64,000 nt of DNA from Xylocopa sonorina. Taxonomy: Eukaryota > Arthropoda > Insecta > Hymenoptera > Apidae. A program made the position numbers and the translations under genes. This document shows, piece by piece, positions 41,051 to 50,464 of this stretch. Positions within the stretch are counted from its first letter, which is position 1. Every line of letters begins with the position of its first letter. Where the stretch lies: positions 372,001-436,000 of the forward strand of contig NW_027490247.1 of NCBI RefSeq assembly GCF_050948175.1, written 5' to 3'. The notes under the pieces were generated by a model that saw only the letters and a list, made by a program, of their open reading frames with translations, was not told the DNA's origin and made no database searches.

Positions 41051-42366
41051 CCTATCTCCCTCGCACCGAGGATTCCGTCCTGCAGGAAGACGTAGCCGCA
41101 GCCCATCACCTGAATGGGGTCTTTTCCAATTCGGGGAACAGGATCTGCTAGAACCTATATATCACTTCTAAGCTAGACATACATACCATATCATGACGCA
41201 TATATAAGAATTCCTATATCTAAGTTACACTAAGTAAGATGCGTCCGGCCAGCGGCATGCGCCGTTAGCCCCACCACGAGCCGCGGGTCGCCACTCGCTG
41301 GACCGCGCGCTCTCCGCCTCGAAACGCGAGTCCCCCACTCGCGGGACCGCGATCTCCCTACCACGAGCGTCCGCGACCGTAGCGCCCCGCGAACCGAGGA
41401 GGTCAGAGACGCGTCTCCAGAGCACACACTCTGAGTCGAGATCTCCTACCGAGGAGTCGAATCTTCTAGTTCTAGATCGTTAGCCACCTCAATGTGGGGT
41501 TCAGGCATCGTATTTCTATTTCCATTTTAACTTAGTCTTAGTCTTAGAATAATTCCAGTTCTTGTATACTTTAAACCTAGAATATATTTTATTTTTACTT
41601 TTACTATATCCAAGTACAAGTTCTTTTACCAAGTCTACTATTTCCACATCCATTAATTTTATCAAGTGTTTATAATTCTAGTTCTACATTTAACATTACA
41701 TTTAACTACGAATTCTTCCACGGGTTCTTCCATACAACTGGGGTTGATCTTCTTCAAATTGAAGGAGTATAGAAATCGGCTTTGTGACGTTGAGACCGCG
41801 GCTTATCCCTCAGATCTTAGTCGAAAGTACAGAAAAACCTGGTGAATGAATCGTGCTTCCGGTTTGCGAAGAACGCGACGTGCGAGTAGGAAGAATTTCA
41901 TACGACCACTTGTGCGTGAATATTTGGAGGGTGTTCCGAGAGTCCTCGTACACCAGCGACCTGCCTTCGCACCAGCCCAGACGCCGCTTTCCGAAGCGAC
42001 CGTCGACGCATCCGATCCAGACACCACGACGCATCACGCCGATTATGCCACATCCAGCATCATCGCTGAATTCCGACCGCCGTCCTCCTCTTCGCTGGCG
42101 ACTGATCGAGATTTCCGTAGCAGCCAACAGAACGAAATCCGCTACGATCCCAGCAAACGATCCTCCACGCCGTTTCTACGTACAAATCGAGAGAGAAGTC
42201 ATCGAAAGGTAGGGTCATTCTCTTATTGTCGCGAGTGTTTTCGCTAGTGCCGTGTCAGCCGAAATTGTCGGACCCGGTCTGAAAGCGTTCCCGCGGACCG
42301 AATTACCGAAAAATAGGCCCGTGTCGTAAAGCCTCCAGAGCAACGGAAAATAGTTTCACCGGAAGT

Positions 42367-45300
42367 GATACCTCGTATTCACCTCAAAAGAATGTAAATG
42401 CGACACTTCCTTCCTAGGAAATAAGGTTTGCAGATATCTACGTATCGAAGAAATAGAGTTCTAATGCTTCTTAAATCGCGATATCGCATCTCATTTCAAT
42501 GTTTCGCAATAAGATATAATATTCAATGTGTAATGTTATGTATACCTCGTATTCACTTCAAAAGAATGTAAATGCGACATTTCCTTGCAAGGAAATATCG
42601 TTTGCAGATGTCTACGTATCGTACCAATAGAGTTCTAGTGCTTCATAAATCGCGATATCGCATCTCATTTCTATGTTTCGTGATAAGATATATGATTCGT
42701 TGCGAAGTGTTATGTACTCCTCGTCTACACTTCTAACGAATGTAAATGCGACACATCATTGCTAGGAAATAGCGTTTCCAGATATCTACGTATCGAAGCA
42801 ATAGAGTTCTAATGCTTCTTAAATCGCGATATCGCGTCCCGTTTCAATGTTTCATGATAAGATATAATGTCCATTGCGAAGTGTCATGTATACCTCGTAT
42901 TCACTTCAAAAGAATGTAAATGCGACACTTGCATGCTAGGAAATAGCGTTTTCAGATGTCTACGTATCGTAGCAATAGAGTTCTAATGCTACCTAGAACG
43001 CGATATCGCATTTCACTTCTATGTTTCATGATAAGATAAAATATTCACTGCGAAGTGTCATGTATACCTCGCATTTACTTCAAAAGAATGTAAATAAGCC
43101 ACTTCCATGCTAGGAAATAGCGTTTGCAGATGTCTACGTATCGTAGCAATAGAGTTCTAATGCTTCTTAAAACGAGATGCCGCATTTCATTTCTATGTTT
43201 CGTAATAAGATATAATATTCATTGTGGAATGATATGTACAGCTCGTATTCACTTCAAAGGATGTGAATGCGACACTTCCTTGCTAGGAAATAACATTTGC
43301 AGATGTCTACGCATCGTAGCAATAGAGTTATAATGCTTCTTAAATCGCGATATCGCATCTCACTTCTATGTTTCGAGATAAGATATAACATTCATTGCGA
43401 AGTGTCATGTATACCTCGTATTAACTTCAGAAGAATATAAATGCGGCATTTCGATGCTAGGAAATAGCGTTTGCAGATGTCTACGTATCGTAGCAATATA
43501 AATCTAATGCTTCTTAAAACGCGATATCGCATCTCACAGCTATGTTTCATGATAAGATATAATATCCATTGCGAAGTGCCATGTATACCTCGTATTCACT
43601 TCAACGGAATGTAAATGCGACATTTCCTTGCTAGGAAATAGAGTTTGCAGATGTCTACGTATATTAGCAATAGAGTTCTAATGCTTCTCAAAACGCGATA
43701 TAGAACCTCATTCCTATGTTTCATGATAGGATATAATATTCATTGTGGAGTGTTATGTATACCTCGTATTCACTTCAAAAGAATGTAAATGCGACACTTC
43801 CTTGCTAGGAAATAACATTTGCAGATGTCTACGCATCGTAGCAATATAGTTCTAATGCTTCTTAAACTGCGATATCGCATCTCACAGCTATGTTTCATGA
43901 TAAGATATAATATCCATTGCGAAGTGCCATGTATACCTCGTATTCACTTCAATGGTATGTAAATGCGACATTTCATTTCTAGGAAATAGTGTTTGCAGAT
44001 GTCTACGTATATTAGCAATAGAGATCTAATGATTCTCAAAACGCGATATAGCACCTCATTCCTGTGTTTCATGATAAGATATAATATTCATTGCGAAGTG
44101 TCATGTATATCTCGTATTCACTTCAAATGAATGTAAATGCGACACTTCCATGCTAGGAAATAGCGTTTGCAGATGTCTACGTATCGTAGCAATAGAGTTC
44201 TAATGCTTCTTAAAACGCGATATCGCATCTCGCTGCTATGTTTCATGATAAGATATAATATTCATTATGGAGTGTTATGTATACCTCGTACTCACTTCGA
44301 AAGAATTTAAATGCGACACTTCCTTTCAAGGAAATAACATTTGCAGATGTCTAGGCATCGTAGCAATAGAGTTCTAGTGCTTCTTAAATCGCGATATCGC
44401 ATCTCACTGCTATGTTTCACGATAAGATATAATATTCATTATGGAGTGTTATGTATACCTCATATTCACTTCAAAAGAATGTAAATGCCACACTTCCATG
44501 CTAGGAAATAGCGTTTCGGGATGCCTACGTATCGAAGCAATAGAGATCTAATGCTTCCTAAAACGCCATAACGTATATCAGTGCTATGTTGTATGATATG
44601 ATATAATAATCATTGCGAAGTGTTATGTATACCTCCGCTGCAGTCCAAACGAATGTAAGTGTCACACTTCCTTGCTGGGCAATAGCGTTTCCAGATGTGT
44701 ACTTATCGAAGCAGTAGTGGTCTAATGGTTCATTAAACGCGATATCGCATCTCATTTCTATGCTTCTTGACAAGATATAATATTCACTGCGAAGTGTTAT
44801 GTATACCTCGTCTACACTTCAATGGAATGTAAATGCCTTATATCCATGCTAGGAAATGCGTTTCCATATGTCTTCGTATCGATGCAATAGAGTTCTAATG
44901 CTTCTTAAATCGCGATATCGCATCTCATTTCTATGTTTCACGATAAGCTACAATATTCATTGCGAAATGTTATGTATACCTCGTCTACACTTCAAAAGAA
45001 TGCAAATGCTACACTTCTTGACTAGGAAATTGCGTTTCTAGATGTCTACGCATCGAAGCAATAGATTTCTAACTCTTTATAAAACGCGATATCGCATATC
45101 AATTCTAAGTCACATGATAGGATGTAATTTCAATGCAACGCGTTATGTATATCTCCTCTACACAGCAAATGAATGTAAATGGATCACTTCCTTGCTACGG
45201 AATATCGTTTCTATATCTGATGGATTAGAAGCAATAGAGTTCTAATGCTTCGTAAAACGCGGCTGCGCGTCTTACTTCTATATTTCATGATAAGATGTAA

Positions 45301-45530
45301 TATTCATAGCATCGCGTTATGTTTATCTGCTTCTACATATGAATTGAGTGTGAACCCTACACTTTCTTGCCCGGGGATAGCGTTTCTAGATGTCCAGGTG
45401 CCGAAGCATTTAATTTGTCATGCTTCATGCACCTCAATATCGCATTTCATATAAACAGTTCAAAGTAAGTTAGAAGGTTGTAAAGCTCTATGCATCGCAT
45501 TATGCTTATCTGCTTTTGTGCTTTATAATG
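42367..45530 (-). repeat. 174-bp satellite array, reverse orientation (about 18 monomers) with decaying distal edge
   Basis: The same satellite is on the opposite strand, seen as CGTATTCACTTCAAAAGAAT, GTAAATGCGACACTTCC, GATGTCTACGTATCGTAGC, and TTAAATCGCGATATCGCATC. Monomers near 42.4-44.3 kb are close to consensus. From about 44.5 kb substitutions accumulate. By 45.2-45.5 kb only pieces such as GCATCGCATTATGCTTATC remain alignable. The block begins at ATACCTCGTATTCAC directly after island 1 and fades out a few bases before the probable LTR at 45539. Confidence 0.95.
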
Positions 45531-45538
45531 CTCTGGGA

Positions 45539-46130
45539 TGTGAGAAGGTCCTCAACCATCCTTAACCCCCTAAAGAGAAGTCAAAAGTCCAGCGGCCCTG
45601 CAGGTGGGCCATGGGAGCGCGGCGCGCGAGGCGCTACGCAATTTAAACGATCAGGAGGATCCCCTCAGGGACAACCAAGGGGGCGAGAAGAGGAAATTGC
45701 CGAAATCCACTGATCGATGGACTCGAACAATACCGAAGCCTACAGCCCACTCCACCAAGGAGCCCCGAGGAGGATGCAGGAGACCCGAGGACCACCAGCG
45801 AATTCAAGGAACCTGAAGAAGAGAACGTGAGAGCTTATTCGCTAAAGCGTCCCATTTCTTGTGTCGCATATTGTATATTGCATCTTATATCGTGAAGCGA
45901 GTTATGATGCTCGGTAATTTGCGGCGTGTTGCGTAGTTTGCCGTAGCCCTTCTTAGTTAAACCCACGTCGAGACCATAAATAAACATGCCGTGACTTCAG
46001 TATCTCGCGACCTGAGTGTGTGTACTTGGCTAGGCGTAGTCGAGAGGAGGACCATTTCCAAGTTTCAAGGGTTGTTCCGCCCCAGGGTTCCCGGGGTCGT
46101 GTAGTCTATCCCTTTGCTACTTTCTGAGCA
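45539..46130 (+). mobile_element. Probable LTR of a retrotransposon (solo or truncated)
   Basis: The segment starts TGTGAGAAGG and ends CTTTCTGAGCA, giving the TG...CA termini usual for LTRs. It is about 592 bp long. An AATAAA polyadenylation signal lies about 150 bp before the 3' end, and a primer-binding-site-like TGGCGCCCAA follows after a two-base spacer. The 5' part is GC-rich, as many insect LTRs are. No gag or pol coding sequence follows: the next 1.5 kb is AT-rich with no long open frame. If this is an LTR, the element's interior is therefore lost or replaced. A 26-bp sequence resembling the LTR start reappears at 50465. Superfamily (Ty3/gypsy or Bel-Pao) cannot be told without coding sequence. 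The open frames of 65-70 codons inside (45516-45816) look incidental. Confidence 0.5.
45979..45984 (+). promoter_or_regulatory. AATAAA polyadenylation signal inside the probable LTR
   Basis: AATAAA occurs in the context ACCATAAATAAACATG, about 146 bp upstream of the proposed LTR 3' end, where an R-U5 boundary signal would be expected. A hexamer alone is weak evidence; its placement supports the LTR call. Confidence 0.4.
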
Positions 46131-46132
46131 GC

Positions 46133-46142
46133 TGGCGCCCAA
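46133..46142 (+). other. Primer-binding-site-like sequence (tRNA-Lys type)
   Basis: TGGCGCCCAA is complementary to the 3' end (TTGGGCGCCA) of an animal tRNA-Lys(CUU). It lies two bases after the CA that ends the proposed LTR. The match stops after ten bases (AAGAAAAG follows), so it is either a short or a mutated PBS. Confidence 0.45.
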
Positions 46143-47570
46143 GAAAAGTTGTACGTGAGCGGATACCTTGGAACGATAGATCGCTTTAGATTAAAGTACG
46201 TTTTACACCTTAAAGCATTTAGATAATTAACCCCTTCGAGCTTCCCTGACTTGCTATATATAGGTTTCCGTCACAACTAATAGGAACCATCACTTTATAT
46301 AGATATATAGAACACACATAGTTTTAAACGTAGAACTGAGAATTTGAGAACTTACTTTGAAATGTTAGTAGTGAGAAATTCCATCGGATTTCATAGAAAT
46401 TCAGAACCTACTTGCTATGAAACATAGGCAGATAAGGGCCATCGCGTTGCTTAGAACTTTAGAACTTGCTTACTTCAACAAAGATTTCTATTGGCTTCGT
46501 CCGTTCTTTTAGAAGAGTTTTTGATAAACCACATACTTTTCACGCTTCTGATATCTTTGAAAGTTCGCGAGATGTAATCGTTTAAGTTTTAAAATGATTA
46601 CTTAGTGTGGATTATTATTTAGTAACTCGCTCATAAACGAGTCTGCATAGGATTTAATCCATAAGTTTTTAAGCCTGGAATTTATGCAGTTATTTGTTAT
46701 TCACTTATTGCTCAAACGACAAAGATTCTGACCACTTCAAAATGGTTGACTTTCATCAATTTTCTTAAAAATTGAAATACTGCCCAACTGCTTGCATTAA
46801 AGACTGTAATTAAAGCTTTCGAAACATTTTACCTCTTATAGATGAATTCTGGAATTGAAATTGAATGTTTGACTTTTCTAGTTCCTGTTTAGACATCTTT
46901 CTATTGGAATGTTCAAGTATTTTTCATATTCGTAATTATTAAAAATGTTTTACTTGATTATTTTATTTAATATTTAGAATTTTCTGAGAAATATTTTTTA
47001 TCGTAATGAACTATATGATTGCAATTATAATTCTTTATGAAATAATAATAACAGAAAGGTATGTATCCATTCTTGTAGTTTGTTGTAAAGAGTATTTAAT
47101 CTTACTATCTAAAATGAAACATTGAGATCTGTTTACAATCTAATGGAATTTAATTACCTTTTGATTCAAATTCACAATGATAATCTTCCATAGTTCAACA
47201 ATTTTGTGAGCTGTCCTCAGGAATCCGCAGCTCAGTACTTATAAAATGAACGACACAAAGAACAGCCTAACCAAGCGTATTCGAACCGGTTTTTCAATAC
47301 TAATCTTATCATGTTTAACTTATGCTGCAAACTATTGAAATGCCCTTCGAAAAGTGTTTATTCACAGTGAAGTAAACGGTAAGTATTACGCCTTCCACCA
47401 CTGTTTACAATACGTATGTTTCATTTACTATCAAAACCGTGAGTATTATCGCCTTTCTTTACTTTTTGTAACCTTCAATGCCTTCATGTTACAGATCGTT
47501 AAACTTGCTTTAAAATGCTCTATCGTATTACGGAAGAATGGACATACCAATTCATTTTAAAAAATGAAGG
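46143..47570. other. AT-rich non-coding stretch, nothing recognised
   Basis: About 1.4 kb of AT-rich sequence with no satellite homology and no long open frame. A TATATATAGG motif lies near 46253. The only frame of note is a short one from the ATG at about 47248, without recognisable similarity. This stretch could be the decayed interior of the LTR element or flanking DNA of the RNF212-like gene. Confidence 0.5.
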
Positions 47571-47808
47571 TAACCTTCATATGTCCAACATAACTCCACT
47601 TACAAAAAAACTATTTTCATCAACGGATGGCCCCTTTGTACTATGCAATTTTATATTAGCAAAAACTTCTATGAAACTTATAGTTTTGTGGATATCTGAG
47701 GTGCTAATTATTACTGCCCCACCCTGTATATTGTTATGGATGTGTCCAACAAGGCAACGATGAACAGAGTTAAATTTAATATTATGATGTTTATTATTTT
47801 ACTTATAG

Positions 47809-48014
47809 TATATTTGTTTTTCTGGAATTTTGCCAAAAAACAATGTTTACGATGTCGACAGATGAATATATTTGCCTTAGAATTACAAGAGCCAACAATT
47901 TCGAAAGTAGAATATTTCTTTACTTCGCTAACCGAATCATTGCAAACGTTAAGTAAAGTGCGTGCCTTTCAAAACAGTCAGATGCAAATTACGATACAAC
48001 GTTTCCAAGAAATG
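47809..48014 (+). CDS. RNF212-like exon: end of RING and start of coiled coil
   Basis: An open reading frame (in the frame of the ATG at 47736) runs through this exon without stops. It is preceded by TTATTTTACTTATAG, a fair splice acceptor ending at 47808, and followed by GTACGT, a good donor, at 48015. It encodes about 68 residues: a short hydrophobic lead, AKKQCLRCRQ with the last zinc-ligand pair, the acidic/hydrophobic segment ending EYFF, and an amphipathic helix ending QRFQEM. The Cys-x2-Cys, the Val-x2-Phe-Phe and the Phe-Gln are the family-like positions. The exon ends in phase 0 after the Met codon 48012-48014. Confidence 0.42.
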
Positions 48015-48136
48015 GTACGTGCCACTGTTTTTTAATTTCTGTTTATTTAATCAAAGGAAATTTAATTGAAATATCCGCAAAATTTGAGGACAAAAAGTTA
48101 TTGTAATTTTACGCAACATATATGATGGTGATAAAG

Positions 48137-48256
48137 GATAAGTATACGGAACTGAAAATGGAAAGTAGCGAGCAGAAAAAGAAACTGATGGAGCTACAAA
48201 GTAGATTGATACATCCGTCAAATGATGATTCTAGGTTAATAAAATCCGTTAATTAA
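48137..48256 (+). CDS. RNF212-like exon: coiled-coil segment, stop at 48254
   Basis: Following a 122-bp intron (48015-48136, GTACGT...AAAG), the phase-0 reading continues with DKYTELKMESSEQKKKLMEL, a Lys/Glu-rich heptad-like helix that naturally extends QRFQEM of the previous exon. The frame ends at TAA 48254-48256 after 39 codons. A possible alternative donor (AG|GTTAAT, GT at 48235) could splice on to a downstream exon, which I could not identify. The acceptor is purine-rich and therefore weak. The clean phase match between the two exons is the best argument that this was once a spliced gene. Confidence 0.4.
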   Translation, partial: DKYTELKMESSEQKKKLMELQSRLIHPSNDDSRLIKSVN

Positions 48257-48949
48257 AGAACTATTGCAAAAATCATGTACAATCAATATTACTTCTGCTC
48301 AAAGGCTATAACAGAATTGGACCGAAATGGGTACAAAACAGGCAATTATATCTATACGTTCTATTCTATGCAAAGGCAAATATTTCAAAGAGAAAAGATG
48401 TGTTACTTACAAATTACTTATGTTCCTAGATATCTCACTAATTTAGGCTTCTTGTCTTGCAGAACTTATCATTCATGTAACATATAAAGGGGTCGAAGAA
48501 TAGTAAAAGATTTTTGTATTTCATAGCCTCACTTGATACGTCGATTGGATCACGTAAAATATCGGACATTAATTGCATCTACATCTTCAGACCTTAAATA
48601 TATAATTGCAACATCATATTTAACAGCGTTTTAATAACATTTTTCTAATTGTTTATATCTATGTCTAATAAATATATATTAATCGAATAAGTTGCTTTAC
48701 CAAAGAATAAAAGTATCTGAGGCATACAAATCGGAGCATTACATAACAAACGTGCATCACATATATAATATTACATGTAACAAAAGATGAAGACCAAAAA
48801 GATCGTACATAAGTTGAATCCACAATGCGGTCATAGAGATACAGAAACGGCAAAAGTTGCAAACAATAATTTAAAAAATTCAAAAAGGGGGCAGTGAAAA
48901 TCCATCTCCTTGACGATGATAAGGAACAAGTCTGCCTCATGCACTACAA
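48257..48949. other. AT-rich sequence downstream of the RNF212-like segment, no gene recognised
   Basis: About 700 bp with short frames only: 70 codons forward at 48275-48487 and 91 codons reverse at 48665-48940, the latter hydrophobic and Ser/Tyr-rich. Neither has a recognisable domain. The forward frame could in principle hold a further RNF212-like exon, but nothing in it supports that. Confidence 0.4.
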
Positions 48950-49225
48950 TATCCCAAACAGCCAGCGATTGGCACGCCAATGACAACGGATGGAACGAAT
49001 TCCGTGACAGAACTGTGCTAACAAAGTGCTCCTACTCAGCTTTCGAAATGGCATACTGTTAGTACTGGGGCGGCATTCGTATCACGGCACTATTAAAGCA
49101 CCGAGATATAGCACACGGGCTACACGGCCGTGACAATGACACTATCAGCTCACCATAGCTACACGCGTGGTTGTGGCGTAGGCTGACATTTACTAATGGG
49201 GAAGCTGTTTCCATAAAAATTATAA
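48950..49225 (+). repeat. Left arm of a diverged inverted repeat
   Basis: The clearest part is ACACGCGT (49161) followed by GCGTAGGCTGACATTTACTA, ATGGGGAAGCTGTTTCCATA and AAAATTATAA, ending at about 49225. The reverse complement of 49691-49777 carries the same series: ACACGCGT, GACGCAGGATCACATTTGGC, AATGGGGAACCTGTGCTTTC, ATACAAATTAG. Outward from there similarity is weaker but still visible, as in CAGCTCACCATAGCT against CCAGCACCATGGTG. No coding potential is seen. Confidence 0.5.
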
Positions 49226-49690
49226 GCAAATATGAAAAATGACTAAACTGTGCAATTTATTTATTTTGATTCCAATATAGATACACCGGCACAAAACAAA
49301 GATATAAGAACTCGATTTTATTATTTTCTATAAACTAGCTCGATAGGGCGATTTTTTCCATAAAGTCGATAATTACTTTGTCATAAAAATATATACACTT
49401 ATTTTATATATATTTTCTTCAATTTATTGTTACAAATTCATGCAATTGAGGGTTACATTAAATACGATGACAGCACGTTATTTCAAAAATTACACAAGGC
49501 GAAGTTAGGGACGCAACAGCATGAATTTTTATTTTATAAGTAATATTTTTTTTTATAAATAATATTTTTAGTCTATGATGGATTAAAAGAAATATATACG
49601 ACTCGCTCAATAACTATAAATATAGGAAAACGACCATCAAAATATCTATCAATACTCATATGCTGAACATCTACTGACATCTAACGGTTC
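49226..49690. other. AT-rich spacer between inverted repeat arms
   Basis: About 465 bp, strongly AT-rich, with runs such as TTTTTTTTATAAATAATATT near 49550. No open frame or satellite homology. It is the loop of the inverted structure formed by the flanking arms. Confidence 0.5.
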
Positions 49691-49960
49691 TAATTTGTAT
49701 GAAAGCACAGGTTCCCCATTGCCAAATGTGATCCTGCGTCATTGCTGAGAAGATTCATGAATGGAGCGATGATACGCGTGTCACCATGGTGCTGGTTCTG
49801 CGCGATTCGCTTGTCTAGAACATGCTGGTAACACGTTCTGGCAATTTAGTCAACGAATCCGGTCACAGATGACTACGAATCAGTTGACACTCCTCGGAAG
49901 TGGCAATATAGTGCCGGCATGGTGTCGCTACCATCTTGCCGTTTGTTATCGGGGATGCTT
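49691..49960 (-). repeat. Right arm of a diverged inverted repeat
   Basis: This is the reverse-complement counterpart of 48950-49225. The conserved core is 49691-49797 (TTCCCCATTGCCAAATGTGA, ACGCGTGTCACCATGGTGCT). The arms have diverged considerably, so this is an old fold-back element or an ancient inverted duplication. No terminal target-site duplication could be identified. Confidence 0.5.
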
Positions 49961-50023
49961 TTTAGTGCATTATTCGGAATTGAATTTGAACACATAGCTA
50001 CTTAATCGCAAATTTGTATGTAC

Positions 50024-50043
50024 TGTGACGTGGTGAAGTCACA
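50024..50043. other. Short palindrome TGTGAC...GTCACA
   Basis: TGTGACGTGGTGAAGTCACA has 6-bp arms and an 8-base loop. It marks the shift from AT-rich DNA to the GC-rich right part of island 2. TGTGACGT also opens island 1 (40763) and recurs at 41783. Confidence 0.5.
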
Positions 50044-50054
50044 AGGCTCGCTCA

Positions 50055-50074
50055 CCCCCCCCCCCCCCCCCCCC
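50055..50074 (+). repeat. Poly-C tract (20 C)
   Basis: Uninterrupted run of 20 cytosines, preceded by GCTCGCTCA and followed by TGCATCGG. Confidence 0.9.
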
Positions 50075-50181
50075 TGCATCGGTTAGACTAGCTCGCAGAT
50101 CACCACCCATGCGAGAAGCGCGACACGGACCATCGCGATAGCTGTATTTGCGAGGAGCGTGAAATACACGATGGTAGAATT

Positions 50182-50201
50182 CCCCCCCCCCCCCCCCCCC
50201 C
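50182..50201 (+). repeat. Poly-C tract (20 C) followed by ACCCC
   Basis: Uninterrupted run of 20 cytosines after GTAGAATT, followed by ACCCCG. It has the same length as the tract 127 bp upstream. The true length may differ, since homopolymers of this size are error-prone in sequencing. Confidence 0.85.
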
Positions 50202-50464
50202 ACCCCGTTCGTTTCTCTCTCTCCGTTCCACGGATTAGACTGGCGAGCTGATGGAAGAAGCGACCCATAAGACGCCTCTTCAACGGATAATAAGAACGCA
50301 GGTTCGTGGAAGGGCTGTGCGCCGAGGTAGCGTGACGGGCTCGACGGTGGAGGAGTCGGGAAGTGAGCAAGAAGAGACCCTGAAGCCCGAAGGATAGGAT
50401 CCACATCTCTGCAACGATAAGATCGCTGCCATATTCCATGGAGACAAACAGGATGGTTCTCGGG

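Larger units (their letters stand above)
40763..42366. other. Island 1: GC-rich non-satellite insertion, no recognised gene
   Basis: About 1.6 kb of unrelated DNA separates forward and reverse satellite. It opens with TGTGACGTCA, which contains the palindrome TGACGTCA. The first 700 bp are GC- and CpG-rich (especially 41240-41430). Positions 41500-41740 are AT-rich, and 41780-42340 is moderately GC-rich. TGTGACGT occurs again at 41783. The opening TGTG and the pattern of GC-rich, then pyrimidine/AT-rich, then GC-rich DNA would fit part of an LTR retroelement, but I see no convincing primer-binding site, gag or pol. Several overlapping open frames of 65-139 codons exist on both strands. None shows a recognisable domain, and overlap in all frames is typical of GC-rich non-coding DNA. 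Confidence 0.6.
47620..48256 (+). pseudogene. RNF212/ZHP-3/Vilya-like meiotic RING-finger gene, probably a relic
   Basis: Members of this family are RING-type SUMO or ubiquitin E3 ligases that mark meiotic crossover sites; they have an N-terminal RING followed by a coiled coil. Seen here: a Leu-Cys-Asn (about 47650) where the first zinc cysteines are expected; YCYGC (47729-47743) in a different frame; a Cys-x2-Cys-Arg (47844-47858) in a third frame; then ISKVEYFF (FF at 47916-47921), TESLQTLSKVRAFQ (FQ at 47967-47972) and a basic, Gln-rich tail running into a Lys/Glu-rich helix. The order and spacing after the second Cys pair resemble human RNF212 as I remember it. The first half of the RING is degraded: the second cysteine of the first pair is missing, the Cys-x-His is imperfect, and the frames are broken. 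A pseudogene is therefore most likely. An intact gene with unusual splicing is the alternative. The neighbours are satellite and LTR remnants. Confidence 0.45.

Noticed and set aside
40741..42247. Overlapping frames of 65-139 codons in island 1, some Ser/Pro/Arg-rich
   Set aside because: They overlap in several frames on both strands in GC-rich, minisatellite-bearing DNA, one starts inside satellite, and no domain is recognisable.
47736..48035. A stand-alone 99-codon protein starting at ATG 47736; also considered as an ABC transporter fragment because of TESLQTLSKVRAF
   Set aside because: The ATG lies within the cysteine-containing segment of another frame, and the last residues cross a good splice donor (GTACGT at 48015). 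The Cys-x2-Cys, Phe-Phe and coiled-coil continuation fit an RNF212-type protein better than an ABC transmembrane domain.
48665..48940. Hydrophobic 91-codon reverse frame, possibly a membrane protein
   Set aside because: AT-rich DNA favours such hydrophobic frames; no family, no splice context and no supporting neighbour.
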